This document shows, in pieces, positions 1 through 10,700 of a stretch of DNA of 39,488 bases. Each line of letters begins with the position of its first letter. Within the stretch, counting starts at the first letter, position 1. The DNA is taken from NCBI GenBank assembly GCA_010015675.1, contig ML976979.1, positions 617,152 through 656,639 of the forward strand, in the 5' to 3' direction. Below the pieces are notes generated by a model that saw only the letters and a program-made list of their open reading frames with translations, searched no databases and was not told the origin of the DNA. The DNA is from Byssothecium circinans. Its lineage: Eukaryota > Ascomycota > Dothideomycetes > Pleosporales > Massarinaceae. The translations under genes were made by a program, and so were the position numbers.

Positions 1-24
1 TTATTAAAGGTTGAATATTTGATT

Positions 25-84
25 TTCCTTGCCAAGCTTTTGAGCGGTTCAGTGGTGTGGGCGGTTCGGTGGTGCTTTACGTTA
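25..84 (-). repeat. Transposon-terminus-like repeat, copy 1
   Basis: Two adjacent 17-bp units (41-57 and 58-74) differ at only a few positions. They are followed by CTTTACGTTA and preceded by TTCCTTGCCAAGC. The same arrangement recurs at 417-481. Read on the minus strand, it begins ACGTAAAG and is followed by two tandem units, which is how I would expect the terminal inverted repeat of a pogo/Fot-type element to look. The body of the element would lie to the left, outside the window. The family assignment is inference. Confidence 0.5.
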
Positions 85-640
85 GAAGGTTTTTTAATGT
101 TTTTTACCCCCTACCTTACACCTACTATTATAGTATTAAACCTAGGCTGCACGCTATAATAACTTAATAGCTACTAACTAATATATTAATAAATAAGTCC
201 TAAAAGTTATATAGTATATAACTAACGTTTAGCTATTAATCTAGAGTATAAGGTAGGTTTTACCTAAGATTTCTTCCTTTCTTAATAACTACTAGATTAC
301 GTAAGCTATAGCTATATAAACTTCATAGCTATTAGTTTAGATATCTATCTATCTAGGTTTAAAATTTTAAAAGCAAAGATTAAGGTTTAGCTTTGTTATT
401 AAGATAATACTATTTGATGTTCCTTGCCAAGCATTTCTGCGCGCTTCGATGGTGTGCGCGCTTCGATGGTGCTTTACGTTAAACTCTAATCTCTAGAGAT
501 TACTTTTATAGGTAAGATTCCTTCTACTCCCTTATATAGCCCTAATCTCTTAAGATTAGTAATTTTAGTAAGATTAATATTACGTAACTACTAACCTAAT
601 CCTACCTTGCGCATTATTGTGTTATCTTTCCCTAGCCTTA
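85..640. other. TA-rich, RIP-like degraded repeat DNA
   Basis: Apart from copy 2 of the terminus repeat, this stretch is dominated by TA-rich words (ATATATTAATAAATAA, TATATAGTATATAAC, GTAATATTACGTAAC), with short imperfect palindromes and no credible open frame. The abrupt change to normal composition near 640 marks the boundary with gene-bearing DNA. High TpA with few CpA/TpG is the expected product of repeat-induced point mutation in ascomycete transposons. I judged this by eye and did not compute it. Confidence 0.55.
417..481 (-). repeat. Transposon-terminus-like repeat, copy 2
   Basis: Two identical 17-bp units (TGCGCGCTTCGATGGTG at 438-454 and 455-471) are flanked by TTCCTTGCCAAGC on the left and CTTTACGTTA on the right. 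It has the same orientation as copy 1, about 397 bp away, and the similarity extends upstream (TATTTGAT before TTCCTTGCC in both). This suggests two related element ends, nested or adjacent, rather than the two ends of one element. Confidence 0.55.
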
Positions 641-1141
641 ACACCTTATGCGCTGCATTGTCTTGTCCCAGATACCCTGTATCTTTCTTGTTCGTAACAC
701 TGCAGGGTGTTTGTATTAGTCGATGGCCAAGGACTAGGATGTACTGATGCGAGGGCAGAAGGAATATGGGGTGACGATGACTTGCAGTTTTGAGAGTAAC
801 AGTTAATCTGAGGAGGCACGACATATGACATAAACCACGCACATGCGTATCTGCGGACGCAGGTTAATCCGCTCCGCTTACGTAATCGTTCATCCTAAGT
901 CGTTCGAGTTCTGAGGCCGGTGCGCCTCATCGTGTTTTTTCCTTGTGTTGATACCCTACTGTACTCAGTACTAGTGGCGATGATTGCTCCTTCTTTGATG
1001 CAGTATCTGCATCACGTCGTCGGCAATTAGAAGAATGAGGGAAAGCGTGACCGTGCCGCGATTCAATGCTACATCGAGTTCTCGCAAACCCCATGCATGA
1101 GATGCAGGAACCCGACAAAAAGGCCCCATAAAAGAAAAGAA
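641..1141. other. Intergenic, downstream of Spb1 gene
   Basis: Base composition is normal and no coding frame resembles a known family. The right part will include the 3' UTR of the minus-strand Spb1 gene. I see no RNA gene here. Confidence 0.4.
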
Positions 1142-3670
1142 CTACTTCCTTTTCTTCGCCAACCTCTTCTCAGCCCTAACATCCTTCTTCAATCTCGCAT
1201 CCACCATCTTATATTTGCCCTTGGTACCTCCCGGCCTCCCCTGCCCCTTATTCGAACCCCTAGCCACGACAACAGACACTTTCTGCTTCGGCTTCTTCTT
1301 CGCCGCTCGACTCATCAAGCGTGAGATACTCTGCGCTTTTTCTTTCTCAGTGAGACCTTCTTCATCGGCTAACAAAGCGCTCTTCTTCTTCAGCTTCTCG
1401 AGTCGTTGCGCCGCCTTGAATTTCTTCCGTGCCTTGGCCTCGCGGACTTTCTTGATCGGACGGGCATTGAGGGCGCGCAGTTTCTCTTTGATGGCTGCTG
1501 CTGCGGCTGCGGTGGTTGGGCGCTGGAGCTTGGAGTGCTTGTTTTCGTCGTCGAGGAACCAGTCGGGCATGCCTTCGGTGTCGCGGAGTGAGTAGCGGTT
1601 GAAGCTCTCGTCGAGGAGATCGGCTTTTGTTTTCTTGCCTGTTGCGAGTTGGTGGGCAAGGGTCATGGCTTCGGCGGTGATGATGTCGACGTCGGGGCGG
1701 CCGTTTCGCATTGGTGTATTGTCTTGCTCCCATTGAGACTCATCGCGGGCAACTTCCTCGATCTCCTTCTCCTCTGCTGAAGAGTCCTCATCTTCCCGAG
1801 ATTGGAGTGTGACCTTGGCCTTCTTGACGCCGGTTGTCTTCGTAGACTTTTCTGGCTGAGAAACCTGCTTTTCCTCTACTTTCTCGTCCACGTCGATACC
1901 ACTGTCTTCGTCATCAATGTCCATTTCGTCTAGTCCGTCTATGCCCTTGAAAATCTGTTGATCAAAGAATCGCGCAGCTCGTTTGGTCAGACCATTCTTT
2001 GTAGCGCCATCGCGATCGAGATCTGTGATGAGTGTTTGAGCTATCTCCTCCTCGTCACTCCAATCACTGTCCTCGTCTTGCACAAGCTCCTCGTCGCTGC
2101 TTTCTTCCTTATTTGAGTCCGAGAAACCGTGCCACTCTCCATCCTCATCCTCTTTTCGGGCTCGTTTTACGCGGTACTTGGCGTCACGAGCCGACTTCTG
2201 CTCCACATACTCGCTGTACATAGAGTCCAATTCCCGCTCCAGCTGGTCTTCTTCATCATCCGTAACTTCCTCTTCCTCATCTGATTCCCTGTTCTTCTCT
2301 TTCTCCACGACTGTCACCATTTTTCCATGCGCAATCTTTTGCAGTGCATTAGCGTCCTGAACTTGTTTCAGTACGAATACAGAATCGTCTCCTTGAGGTC
2401 CTCCTTGTTCCATGCCGATTTCAAACGGAGTCGTCATGTTCATTTGCATGCGGACAATTTCCTTTTGCTTGCGCTCGTTCTCCTGTCGACGGGACTTCTT
2501 CTTCTTCTTGGTATCCACCTCTTTCAACCGTTCCATCTCTTGCTGGATCTGCATCTCTTCGTCCATATCCTCAACCTCGGCAACCTCTTCTCCTTCTGCA
2601 GCTTCCTTGGCCTGTTTCTTGGTAGAAAAGCCAAAGATTTCCCGCACCTTCAGTCGCCATCTCAGCAGTCTTTTGAAGTCGGCTCGACCGAGCACCTTGA
2701 GATCGGCACAGCAATTTCGAACTTCTGGAGTCGTCTCTGGCAGCTTGTCGATGGTGGCAATAGCGACGTCGCCATTTGGCGCCTGCGCGAAGCTGAGCTT
2801 GTTCAGACTTCCTAGCATGGCGATGGGATCTGTTGTCTGTATGAACTCGCTGACGGGGGCCTCCTTGAACTGTGTCCAATCTCCCTCCTCGTAACCTTCA
2901 CGCTTCCTCTTTTTGACCTCAGGCTTGAACACCTTCGCCTCGTTGTTCGGTGTGGGGTCTGATAAATCTTGGAAGACGGTGCGGGGATCGAGGAAGCGGG
3001 GATCGATGTGCTTCGGGGCTTTGAATCCGCGGCAAACAACGAAGATTTCGGCACTGACGCTACGAGACGATGGCGGTTTTGTGGCTTCAACCTTGGTGAA
3101 GAGCTGGTTGAAGACCCACAAGAGAGAATTGTAATCTTTAGAGCGGAAGATCTTTGTGACAAAAGTCCCTCCTTCGACCAAAAATTCCGTAGCTAGCTTC
3201 ATGGACTGAAGCACAAGTTCCGCCTGGGTGAAGGCATCCTGTACCCATGCCGTACCGACGTTGGGAGCGCCATCGTGCAGAAAGGTATCCGCCTTCCATG
3301 TCTTGAGGTGCTGTCGAATGGTGGCGCGGCACTTGTCGGTCGTGATGTCGCTTTGGAAGGTGATGCATCGGGGTATGGGTTTGATAGGAGCCAAATCCAC
3401 GCCGATAATGAGGGCATTCGCGGGCATGACCTCGGAGGCCACCTGACACCATGACTAAAAATCTATAAGTATACATCTATACGTAAGATAGAGCAATCTT
3501 ACTCCTGGCGCGGCGCAAAGATCCACTAGCACCTTGCTCTTCTCCAAGAAATTGTACTTCTTGTTCAGCTGGATCAATTTGAAGGCGGCACGCGCGCGGT
3601 AGCCCTTCTCTTTCGCAAGCTTGTACCATTTGTCGAGACGGCCTTTGCCGTGCTTCTTCTGGATGGCCAT
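1142..3670 (-). CDS. SPB1: AdoMet-dependent rRNA methyltransferase Spb1
   Basis: This is a nucleolar FtsJ/RrmJ-family 2'-O-methyltransferase that modifies the A-loop of 25S rRNA during 60S subunit assembly. There are two exons, 3503-3670 and 1142-3454, with a 48-nt GT-AG intron at 3455-3502. Splicing joins LCAAPG to SWCQVA and restores the SAM-binding motif (residues about 48-58). The product is 826 aa, close to the yeast length. The K-D-K-E catalytic residues can be placed at K31 (ARAAFKL), D117 (LHDGAPNVG), K157 (FVTKIF) and E192 (AEIFVV). An acidic middle with long charged coiled segments and a Lys-rich C-terminus match the family's extended tail. The start is the ATG giving [16 protein letters not shown], the conserved N-terminus. 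It shares a 364-bp upstream spacer with the hydrolase gene. Confidence 0.96.
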
Positions 3671-4034
3671 CACTGCGGCTGTAATCCGAGATTGTCGATG
3701 TCGCGGGGGCTCAGGCGCAATTCACGAAAAATCTTTAGTGTATCGATCGACTACATAAGCGGTGAATGGGGGCAGAATGCGTTAGCGGTGGCGGTGCGTG
3801 TGGCTCATGCACTGGAATGGCAGGGACGAATGATGGGCGATGGGCGCATGGCGGCAGGCACGATCCACCAAGTGCGTCATGAACGCTCTGCATCAATGTT
3901 GCTTGTGGTCCGCCAAAGGGCTGAAGGTAAACAACACGACGCCCACGCACGCATCCCTACAAGACTAAAACCGCTCCTCCTTATAGAGGCCGTTTAGGCT
4001 CTTCGAACCTCTCGCGTTTACTTCACACACAGGA
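3671..4034. promoter_or_regulatory. Divergent promoter spacer, Spb1 / hydrolase
   Basis: This 364-bp gap lies between two start codons that point away from each other, so it must hold both 5' UTRs and both promoters. I see no clear TATA box and no coding frame belonging to a recognisable protein. Confidence 0.5.
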
Positions 4035-6839
4035 ATGAGCCCACGCAAGAAGTCCAAGCCAAATCCCAGGGTAGCCGACGCCAGCGCAGGCACCGAGGCC
4101 CCCACCGATGCCAGCACATCGACCCAGCCTTTAAACGCTCCGAACGACACGCAAACACCGCAGAATGCGCCCTCGATCAAACCTGCAGCGGAGTCTATCG
4201 AGTCCTCAAACAATGCTCCCACGCCTGCAAAAGCTGGCGCGCACACAATAGATAGGAAACCCAGCCGGAAGTGGCTGGGAGGAGGGGGAAGCTGGCGGGC
4301 AAAGGCCTCTGCGACGGTAAAGACGGCAAAGGACAGTATTGGGGTCAGTGTGAGCGGAGGAGCTGCTTCACCACTGCCTACCGAAGAGCCAAACGGTGCA
4401 AAGAATCAATCAGCATCCAAGTTCCTGACGAAGCGCAAGTCGAGCAAAAGCGTCGCCATCCAGCCGTCCATGACGAAGCTCAACGTCTCATCGGACGGCT
4501 CCGTAGACGAGCCGAAGCAGAAAGAACCTCCACCCGTGGAACCAGCACCAACCATCGACGAGCCGCCGTTGCCACCGAATCCGCCGGGACGAAACGATGC
4601 GAATGACGCTGGAACCTGGGGCTGGAGAAGCTGGTGGTCACGTCCAGATGGCTATTCGGAAGACTCAAGGGCAAAGGAGACGGTTGATGCACAGAAAACT
4701 CCATTACCAGGGGCTACACCATCTGAGGAGCCGGATGCTGCTTCGAAAGAGCTTGGAAGTGGTGTGCCTTCTGCAACTGTGGGGAAAGGACAAGATACCG
4801 AGATGAAGGATGCGCCTGCTGAAGTCGCTACAGATCCAGATACGGAGATGAAAGACGCGCCTCCAGCAAAAGAGGATCCACCCAAGAGCGCATCGTCTAC
4901 GTCGTGGTTCTGGTCATGGAGCAGTGGGCAAAACGCACAGCCCAACCCACCATCTTCGCCTTCGATCGCCGACGAGTCGGTGCCCAAATTAGACCCACCA
5001 CCGGCGGACGTACCACAGGAGGCCCAACTAGCTCCGCAGCAAGAGACAGTTGTGGAGCCACCGCGAAAGCCGACAAATGATAATGCAGTCATGAAAGAAA
5101 TCCCACCGTCGTCCGGATGGGCATTTTGGTTCAAAGACAAGCCAAAAGCTGGCGGAAAGGGGAATGAAGAGACATCACAAAAGCATGTCGGTGAGGTGGC
5201 AGTGTCTGACACGCCCTCACAGTCTCATCCAGAACCGGCCCAGTTTAATGAACAAGACCAGTCAAAGAAGGATGAAGCGAAAGAACAAACCCAAGCACCC
5301 GAGCCGACACCCACCAAAAGATATTTTTCCTCCCTCCGCGGACGTCCGAGAGCCAGGACCACGAAAGAAACCTCTGCAGATACACCAAGCTCGAGCAAGA
5401 CTGTAACTCCATCGCGGACCTCCCCCGCGCCATCTCCTACCCGGCCTGAAACCGCCCCAGCGGCTCAGCCCGTGCCCAAACAAGCAGTCCAAGCCAAGGG
5501 CGAGCCTCCAAATCTCGTTCTGCCAGAATTCCATAACACATATCGCCTGGTACAACAGCCGTCGTTCTGGCAGCAAATCCGCCAGTACTTCCTTGGTGGA
5601 GAGACTGCGATGCCTCACCTACACATCAATCCGGCGCCACCTCGTATCAGAAAAGCTGTTGCCATTGGTGTCCATGGCTTCTTTCCAGCCCAAGTCATAC
5701 AAAAAGTATTAGGTCAACCAAAGGGCACTTCGATCCGCTTTTCTAATGCTGCTGCTTCTGCCATTAAAGATTGGTGTGAAGTTCGAGGCTACGAGCCGGA
5801 TATCGAGCAAATAGCGCTGGAAGGCGAAGGCTTTATCGCAGACAGAGTGAAGACATTGTGGAAGCTTCTTCTCAACTGGATCGAGCACATCAAGCAGGCA
5901 GACTTTATCCTCGTCGCATGCCACTCCCAGGGTGTGCCTGTGGCAGTCATGCTTGTCGCAAAGCTCATCCAGTTCGGATGTGTGAATGCATCCCGGATAG
6001 GCATCTGCGCGATGGCAGGCGTCAACATGGGCCCGTTTCCAGAGTACAAGACCAAATATCTAGGTCCAACAGCTGCAGAACTGTTCGAGTTCGGCAACCC
6101 AAAGAGCCTAGTCAGTCAAATGTATCTTGCTGCTCTGGACGAAGTGCTGCGCTTCGGCGTACGAATACTCTACGTCGGCAGCATTGATGACCAGCTCGTG
6201 TCATTAGAAGCATGTCACCCTTCATACATCTAACGTAACCTAAGCTAACAACCACAGTCCTCAATATTCGCCACACTCTCTCACCCCTATATATACCGTG
6301 CCGCTTTCGTAGATGGTCGTATCCACGCCCCCGACTTCCTCACTCATCTCGTTGGCTTCACCCTCAAACTGCGAAACCTCGGCCTCCCCGACCACGGCCT
6401 GATCCGCGAACTCTCCCCCGCCCTAGCCGGCTCCCTCTACGGCGGCGAAGGCCACTCGCGCGTCTACGAAGACCCGCGCATCTATACCCTTGCCGTGCAG
6501 CATGCTTTGGAAACCACCTCTCTCCCTGTTTCTCCCTCACAAACCCGCCCTAATGCCGCCGCTTCCTTTGCGGGTATTAACATCCCCGTTCCAGGAGCGA
6601 AACCGGATCCGAAGGATGTCTATAAGCTGAGGGTCAAGGATTACAGCGATGCGAGCGCGGGTGTGAACCCGTTTTACCTGCCTTGGGCTATGAGGGGTTT
6701 GCTTGAGGAGGAGTTTGTTAAGAAAGCGCTGGGCAAGGAGGTGGAGGAATTGTTGGGGATGTTTGAGGAGTGGAAGCCTACGGGGAAGCAGTTGAAGGAT
6801 GTTAAGTTTCGGTTGGAGGCCGTGAGGAGTAAACTATAA
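4035..6839 (+). CDS. Long α/β-hydrolase (putative lipase/esterase) with GC-AG intron
   Basis: There are two exons, 4035-6209 and 6258-6839, giving about 918 aa. The first ~490 residues are low complexity, rich in Pro, Ser, Glu, Lys and Thr with scattered Trp-containing motifs, and probably disordered. The C-terminal part is a hydrolase fold. AVAIGVHGFFP is the oxyanion-side strand, and the nucleophile elbow is CHSQG with Ser631, where the first Gly of GxSxG is Cys. The intron 6210-6257 starts with GC rather than GT (GAA|GCATGT) and ends ACAG after a CTAAC branch site. It joins LVSLE to SSIFATLSHPYIYRA in frame, and no GT donor preserves this frame. It resembles the uncharacterised fungal esterases related to fission-yeast Mug180 (recalled, not checked). 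The substrate is unknown. Confidence 0.82.
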
Positions 6840-7302
6840 GAGTGTTCTGAAAGCGTTTATACTGTTTTTTAGTCTCTGGTGCGTGGTAGTCAGGCGTGAG
6901 ATTTTATATCGCATTGGGGCTGATGGAAAGAGACGTATATCCCTGGATAAGGAGGCGTCACGATACCTTTGATTTGGTGTAAACTAGGGGTGTGGGTCAC
7001 AGTGCTTGGTTCTGGGATTGATTCGATGTTTTGGCGTTTGCACATACACAGATATGATTCTAACACCGCCGGCCACATAGGCACATATCCTTTATTGGTC
7101 CTAGAGCCAATTCATGCTGTGATCGTGCCCTTTTACCGCCCTGGGACTAGCACTCTAATGCCCTTTATAGGGCCCATACACGTAGACATCTCACAGCCCG
7201 ACACTGTCCCTTCACCTGATATATCCCATTGTATCGTCAACCCCGCGTTCCCAACCCCCGTCGTCTCTATGCGTGTGTTTTCGTCTGTGGTGAGAGGAGC
7301 CT
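6840..7302. other. Tail-to-tail intergenic spacer
   Basis: This 463-bp spacer lies between the stop codons of two convergent genes, so it holds their 3' UTRs and terminators. There is no coding evidence. The open frame at 6969-7367 runs over the Rpa3 end and is a shadow. Confidence 0.5.
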
Positions 7303-7781
7303 TCAATCATCGTAGAAGATCTCCTTGTATCGGTGCGTGGCTTCCACGACTGCATTTGCAGCTTTGAAATCTGCGCCATTGGCATTCGGTCAGCGATCAA
7401 ATAGGGAAACTAGGGGAGATAGGATAGATAATAACCCACCGATATTCGTCCCCAAATCCGTAGCAGCCTGCACCTTGATCTGCAGATTCCCATCTACCTT
7501 CCCAATGACTTCTACGGCGTGGCCGACGGCGAGATGGCAATCCTATTTCCCCCGTCAGTCAAATCCCCCATCACCTTGCACTTCTTCTTGTTGTTCCTCC
7601 TCGATTCCAACTTGGAGAGAGGTAGATTTACCCGATTTAGTATAACATCGACATTACCCCCAGCATCAATGATGGCCATTTCACCGCGCAGCTGCACGAC
7701 TTTTCCTACCATGCGGACGAGCTTGTGCTGGAAGGTTTGCAGGTGCGGGGCTAGGATGCGCGGGGTTTGGGGATGATCCAT
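7303..7781 (-). CDS. RPA3: Replication protein A subunit 3 (Rpa14-type)
   Basis: This is the small subunit of the heterotrimeric single-stranded DNA-binding complex RPA, needed for replication, repair and recombination. There are three exons, 7632-7781, 7440-7542 and 7303-7370, with introns at 7543-7631 (89 nt) and 7371-7439 (69 nt). The spliced product is 106 aa, the usual size. The OB-fold strands read VRMVGKVVQLRGEMAIIDAGGNVDVILNR, then DCHLAVGHAVEVIGKV, then NLQIKVQAATDLGTNI, ending DFKAANAVVEATHRYKEIFYDD, all in family order. The frame breaks in the unspliced DNA (stops after LTDGG) are removed by the introns. The start is the ATG giving MDHPQTPRIL; the open frame extends upstream, but that sequence looks like 5' UTR. 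Confidence 0.93.
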
Positions 7782-7989
7782 TTTATTCTTTTGGGTTAGG
7801 ATGTATGGAATTCGTGGAATTGGATGGATGTGTGTGGAGGGTGGTGAGGTGAGCGTCGGGTCGGGGAGTTGTGGGACGGATGTGGTGGAGGTGACGACAG
7901 CATGGTGCAAAAAGGTTTTGGCGACGCGTCGCGTGGGGATGCGCGGATGCGGGGGCACGTGATGGGGCGCTAACCTGGAAACGAGAAAG
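7782..7989. promoter_or_regulatory. Short bidirectional promoter, Rpa3 / kinase-like
   Basis: Only 208 bp separate the start codons of the divergent Rpa3 and kinase-like genes, so both must be driven from this interval or from within their neighbours. The GC-rich segment near 7920-7965 contains GCACGTGA, an E-box-like site. Its function is untested. Confidence 0.45.
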
Positions 7990-8885
7990 ATGGAAGATTA
8001 TAACTCTTCGTCTTCAACGCGTCCATCTCGAGTTAAACGAGTCGACTTCTATCCATCAATTGATGATCGAAAATTGCTCAAGGTAGTCTCGCTCTTGCTC
8101 TGTTTGGCGCCTGCAACACTAATGCTTATGTGCAGGTCACAATGGAAATTTGTGAAAAAGCCGAGATCTTTGCCGTGAAAGACGGCGACTACGTCTTTGA
8201 CCACTCAAAGATCATCTTGCAAGGAGCTGATGACGAATATTACTACGCCAAGACCAAGCAGCACATATTCCGATGCCCCCAAATCGACATCGCTGGACTG
8301 GATGTAATACGGATTCCGGGAGATGCCTGGCCGTTAGCTGATCCTACATTCACTCGCGCCACAGAACCGCCGCCTTCTGAGTGTTACGTAAAGCGACCCA
8401 GCCTTCTATACTATGGAGACTGTTCGGATAAAGCAGACTACGGCCGTCTGATTCTGAATGAGGTAGAAGCATGCGAAGTCTTAAGGTTGCATCCACATCC
8501 CAACATCGCTCAGTACCTCGGCTGCGTCGTGAGAGACGACAGAATAAGAGGCCTCTGCTTTACGAAGCACCCTGTTACTTTGTTACAGATGTTGGAGGAT
8601 GGGAAACACTTGCAAAGGACCATTTGTCTGCGCGGGATTGAAGCGGGCGTTCGGCACATGCATGATTTGGGACTTGTGCACAACGATCTTAACCCATCAA
8701 ACATAATGATGGACGGAGAAAATCCCGTCATCATTGATTTTGACTCTTGCAAGCGAGAAGGGGACAGATTGGGTTCGAAGACGGGTACTTTGGGGTGGGC
8801 GCTGGAAGCGGAAAAATTTGCTCGGCGGGAGAACGACCTCCACAGCCTCTCCAAAATACGAGCAGCCCTTATGAAAGAGAATTGA
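7990..8885 (+). CDS. Divergent protein-kinase-like protein
   Basis: There are two exons, 7990-8082 and 8136-8885, with a 53-nt intron (GTAGTC...GTGCAG, branch ACTAATG). The product is 280 aa. A protein-kinase fold is visible from about residue 110. YVKRP (K117) is a candidate for the ATP-binding lysine, NEVEACEVLRL holds a candidate αC glutamate, HPNIAQYLG follows, and the catalytic loop is HNDLNPSN (residues 213-220). The metal-binding motif is DFD (232-234) instead of DFG. There is no glycine-rich loop I can recognise, and the C-lobe ends about 46 residues after DFD, so it is short. The first ~110 residues match nothing I know. It may be a pseudokinase or one of the small expanded fungal kinase-like families. 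Activity cannot be judged here. Confidence 0.75.
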
Positions 8886-10700
8886 AAGATTGTACGCAGT
8901 TGGCCTCGATAATTCACCTGTCGACACCCCCTGGTCGTTCCTCGTGCGCAAACTGTTGCTCAACGCACCCTATAACGTCAAATTGCATGCTCAACTTGGG
9001 AGCTCCATGCGCAGGCGTTGACAGGTGACATAATCTCTTGATGAGCCATGTTTCAAGGATTCAGTAGAAATTGCTGAGACCGTTGTGTATCTGAAATGAT
9101 GTTATTGTCAGTCAAATAGGATACGCGGAGCTGCTTCTTAGAGAGATGGCAAAGACGTTCTCCTCGCACTTGGGCACAAGTGTCTCCCACGAGCAGGTGC
9201 TGTCACGCATCGTTACGAGGACGGGAAGGATGTAGAATTGAGGCACAGTTGGAATAGTTGTCTTTCCGTGTGGGAATTTTGGAATGGCTAAGACCACTTT
9301 CCCAACCTGCATGGAGTTACAGCCTATCTCGTCCAGAGTTTGTACATAATACAAGATTCGCACTAAATTGACTACCTAGCGTTCTCGGGCACTAGATCAG
9401 CCACAGGGTTAATATCGCAATCTCTAGTGCTAGCGGTTGGATAAGATCGGGTTGTGGAGTCGGATCAATTGGAAGCCTCAGGATACGGGCCCCAGGTAGA
9501 CTTTACATACATCAACACCCCTCGCTTCGAAAGGCATCTCTTTAATCGTGCTCTGACGCTGGATCAATGTCCGACAACCCGATGCCAACAGTGCTACCTT
9601 CTTCATGCTTGTTGGAACAAGTGGTGGCATGTGTTTCGGCGGAGCAGCATGCACCCTTACGCTTTTGCAAGCACTCGTCCCCGTCAAAATGTGGATCATA
9701 GACATGCAGTCACCGTGGATGGTATTCATAGCATCGCCGCCCTAGTTATACCGCAATCGCTGCATCGTTCCCATATTCACAGCCGACGCCCTCATAGCCA
9801 AGTGACTGGCGGCACACTTCAAATCCATAGTGCCCATCCTCACCGGACAAGTCCAATCTTTTCGCATAGTTCCACACCCTACCATGGCTGCGCGGATCCT
9901 CAAATCCCAGCGCGCAAGCTTCAGCTCTGCCAGAGCCGCAATAGCTTCTGACATTGCTACGCTCGCTCATCAACAATATCGACCGCAACATGGACTTTGA
10001 CAGCGCATACCGACACGTCGGTATCTTCCGCCCCTGTTCACTGGCAACTCTACGGCTCTGGACTACGCATGTCATGTGAGTGGGCTATGATGCCTGGTAT
10101 CGTTATTATTTTGCTTGTGATGGTTAAGCACATCGTTCTTATACTTGTGTACAAGGTGCAGCCAGGCGAGTGGCTAGGGTCAGGCGGTCTACTACGGACC
10201 GCACATAAGAGGCTGCAAACTCTGAACAGCGTTGTCAAAGTACATGCCAAGGTCTCCGAGCCAGGGTTGCCCAACTTGCCGATGATGGTGTTCTGTATGA
10301 GGTGAAGGTCACACCGAATCAGTAGCCTGGGTTTGTTGAGAACACTGTTGTGGGTGACTGGGAGACGCATGCAAAAGCGAATTACGCGCCCCAGGTCATC
10401 GCCTTAGGCAGAGTATCGGTCGGTAGTGCTGGCCCTGGTACTTCGTCGAACAGAACTGTTCCATCTACTCCGTCTCCGGCAATGCCTATCCCTGCGTCAC
10501 AACCTACACAAAATACACCAGCGGTACCTAATTCATCCACGCGACCAACGGTAACGCAGAAGAGCACACCAGCAACGAGTACAACAAAACTTATTCCCTC
10601 CTTGTCAGCATAAAGGGATGTTCCATGTTATCTCTATTGAGGAACCTAGCTTGAGTCTTGTTATTCCTTAGAGTAACATCACATATACTCCCGAATTTTT
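8886..10700. other. Gene-poor stretch with broken coding-like signals
   Basis: About 1.8 kb lie between two convergent genes. No frame gives a recognisable protein. Between about 9450 and 10613 the plus strand shows coding-like fragments in different frames broken by stops. One is a Ser/Thr/Pro-rich segment ending near 10613, preceded in the same frame by ADDGVLYEVKVTPNQ, a stop, then PGFVENTVVGDWETHAKANYAP. An intron-like interval, GTGAGT (10075) to GTGCAG (10161), lies nearby. This could be a decayed gene for a secreted protein. I could not assemble an intact reading frame and do not name a family. Confidence 0.35.

Noticed and set aside
10150..10290. LysM domain
   Set aside because: The YKVQPGEWLG...LQTLN...PGLPNLP resemblance is confined to one short frame overlapping a likely intron, with stops nearby. 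Too weak to annotate.
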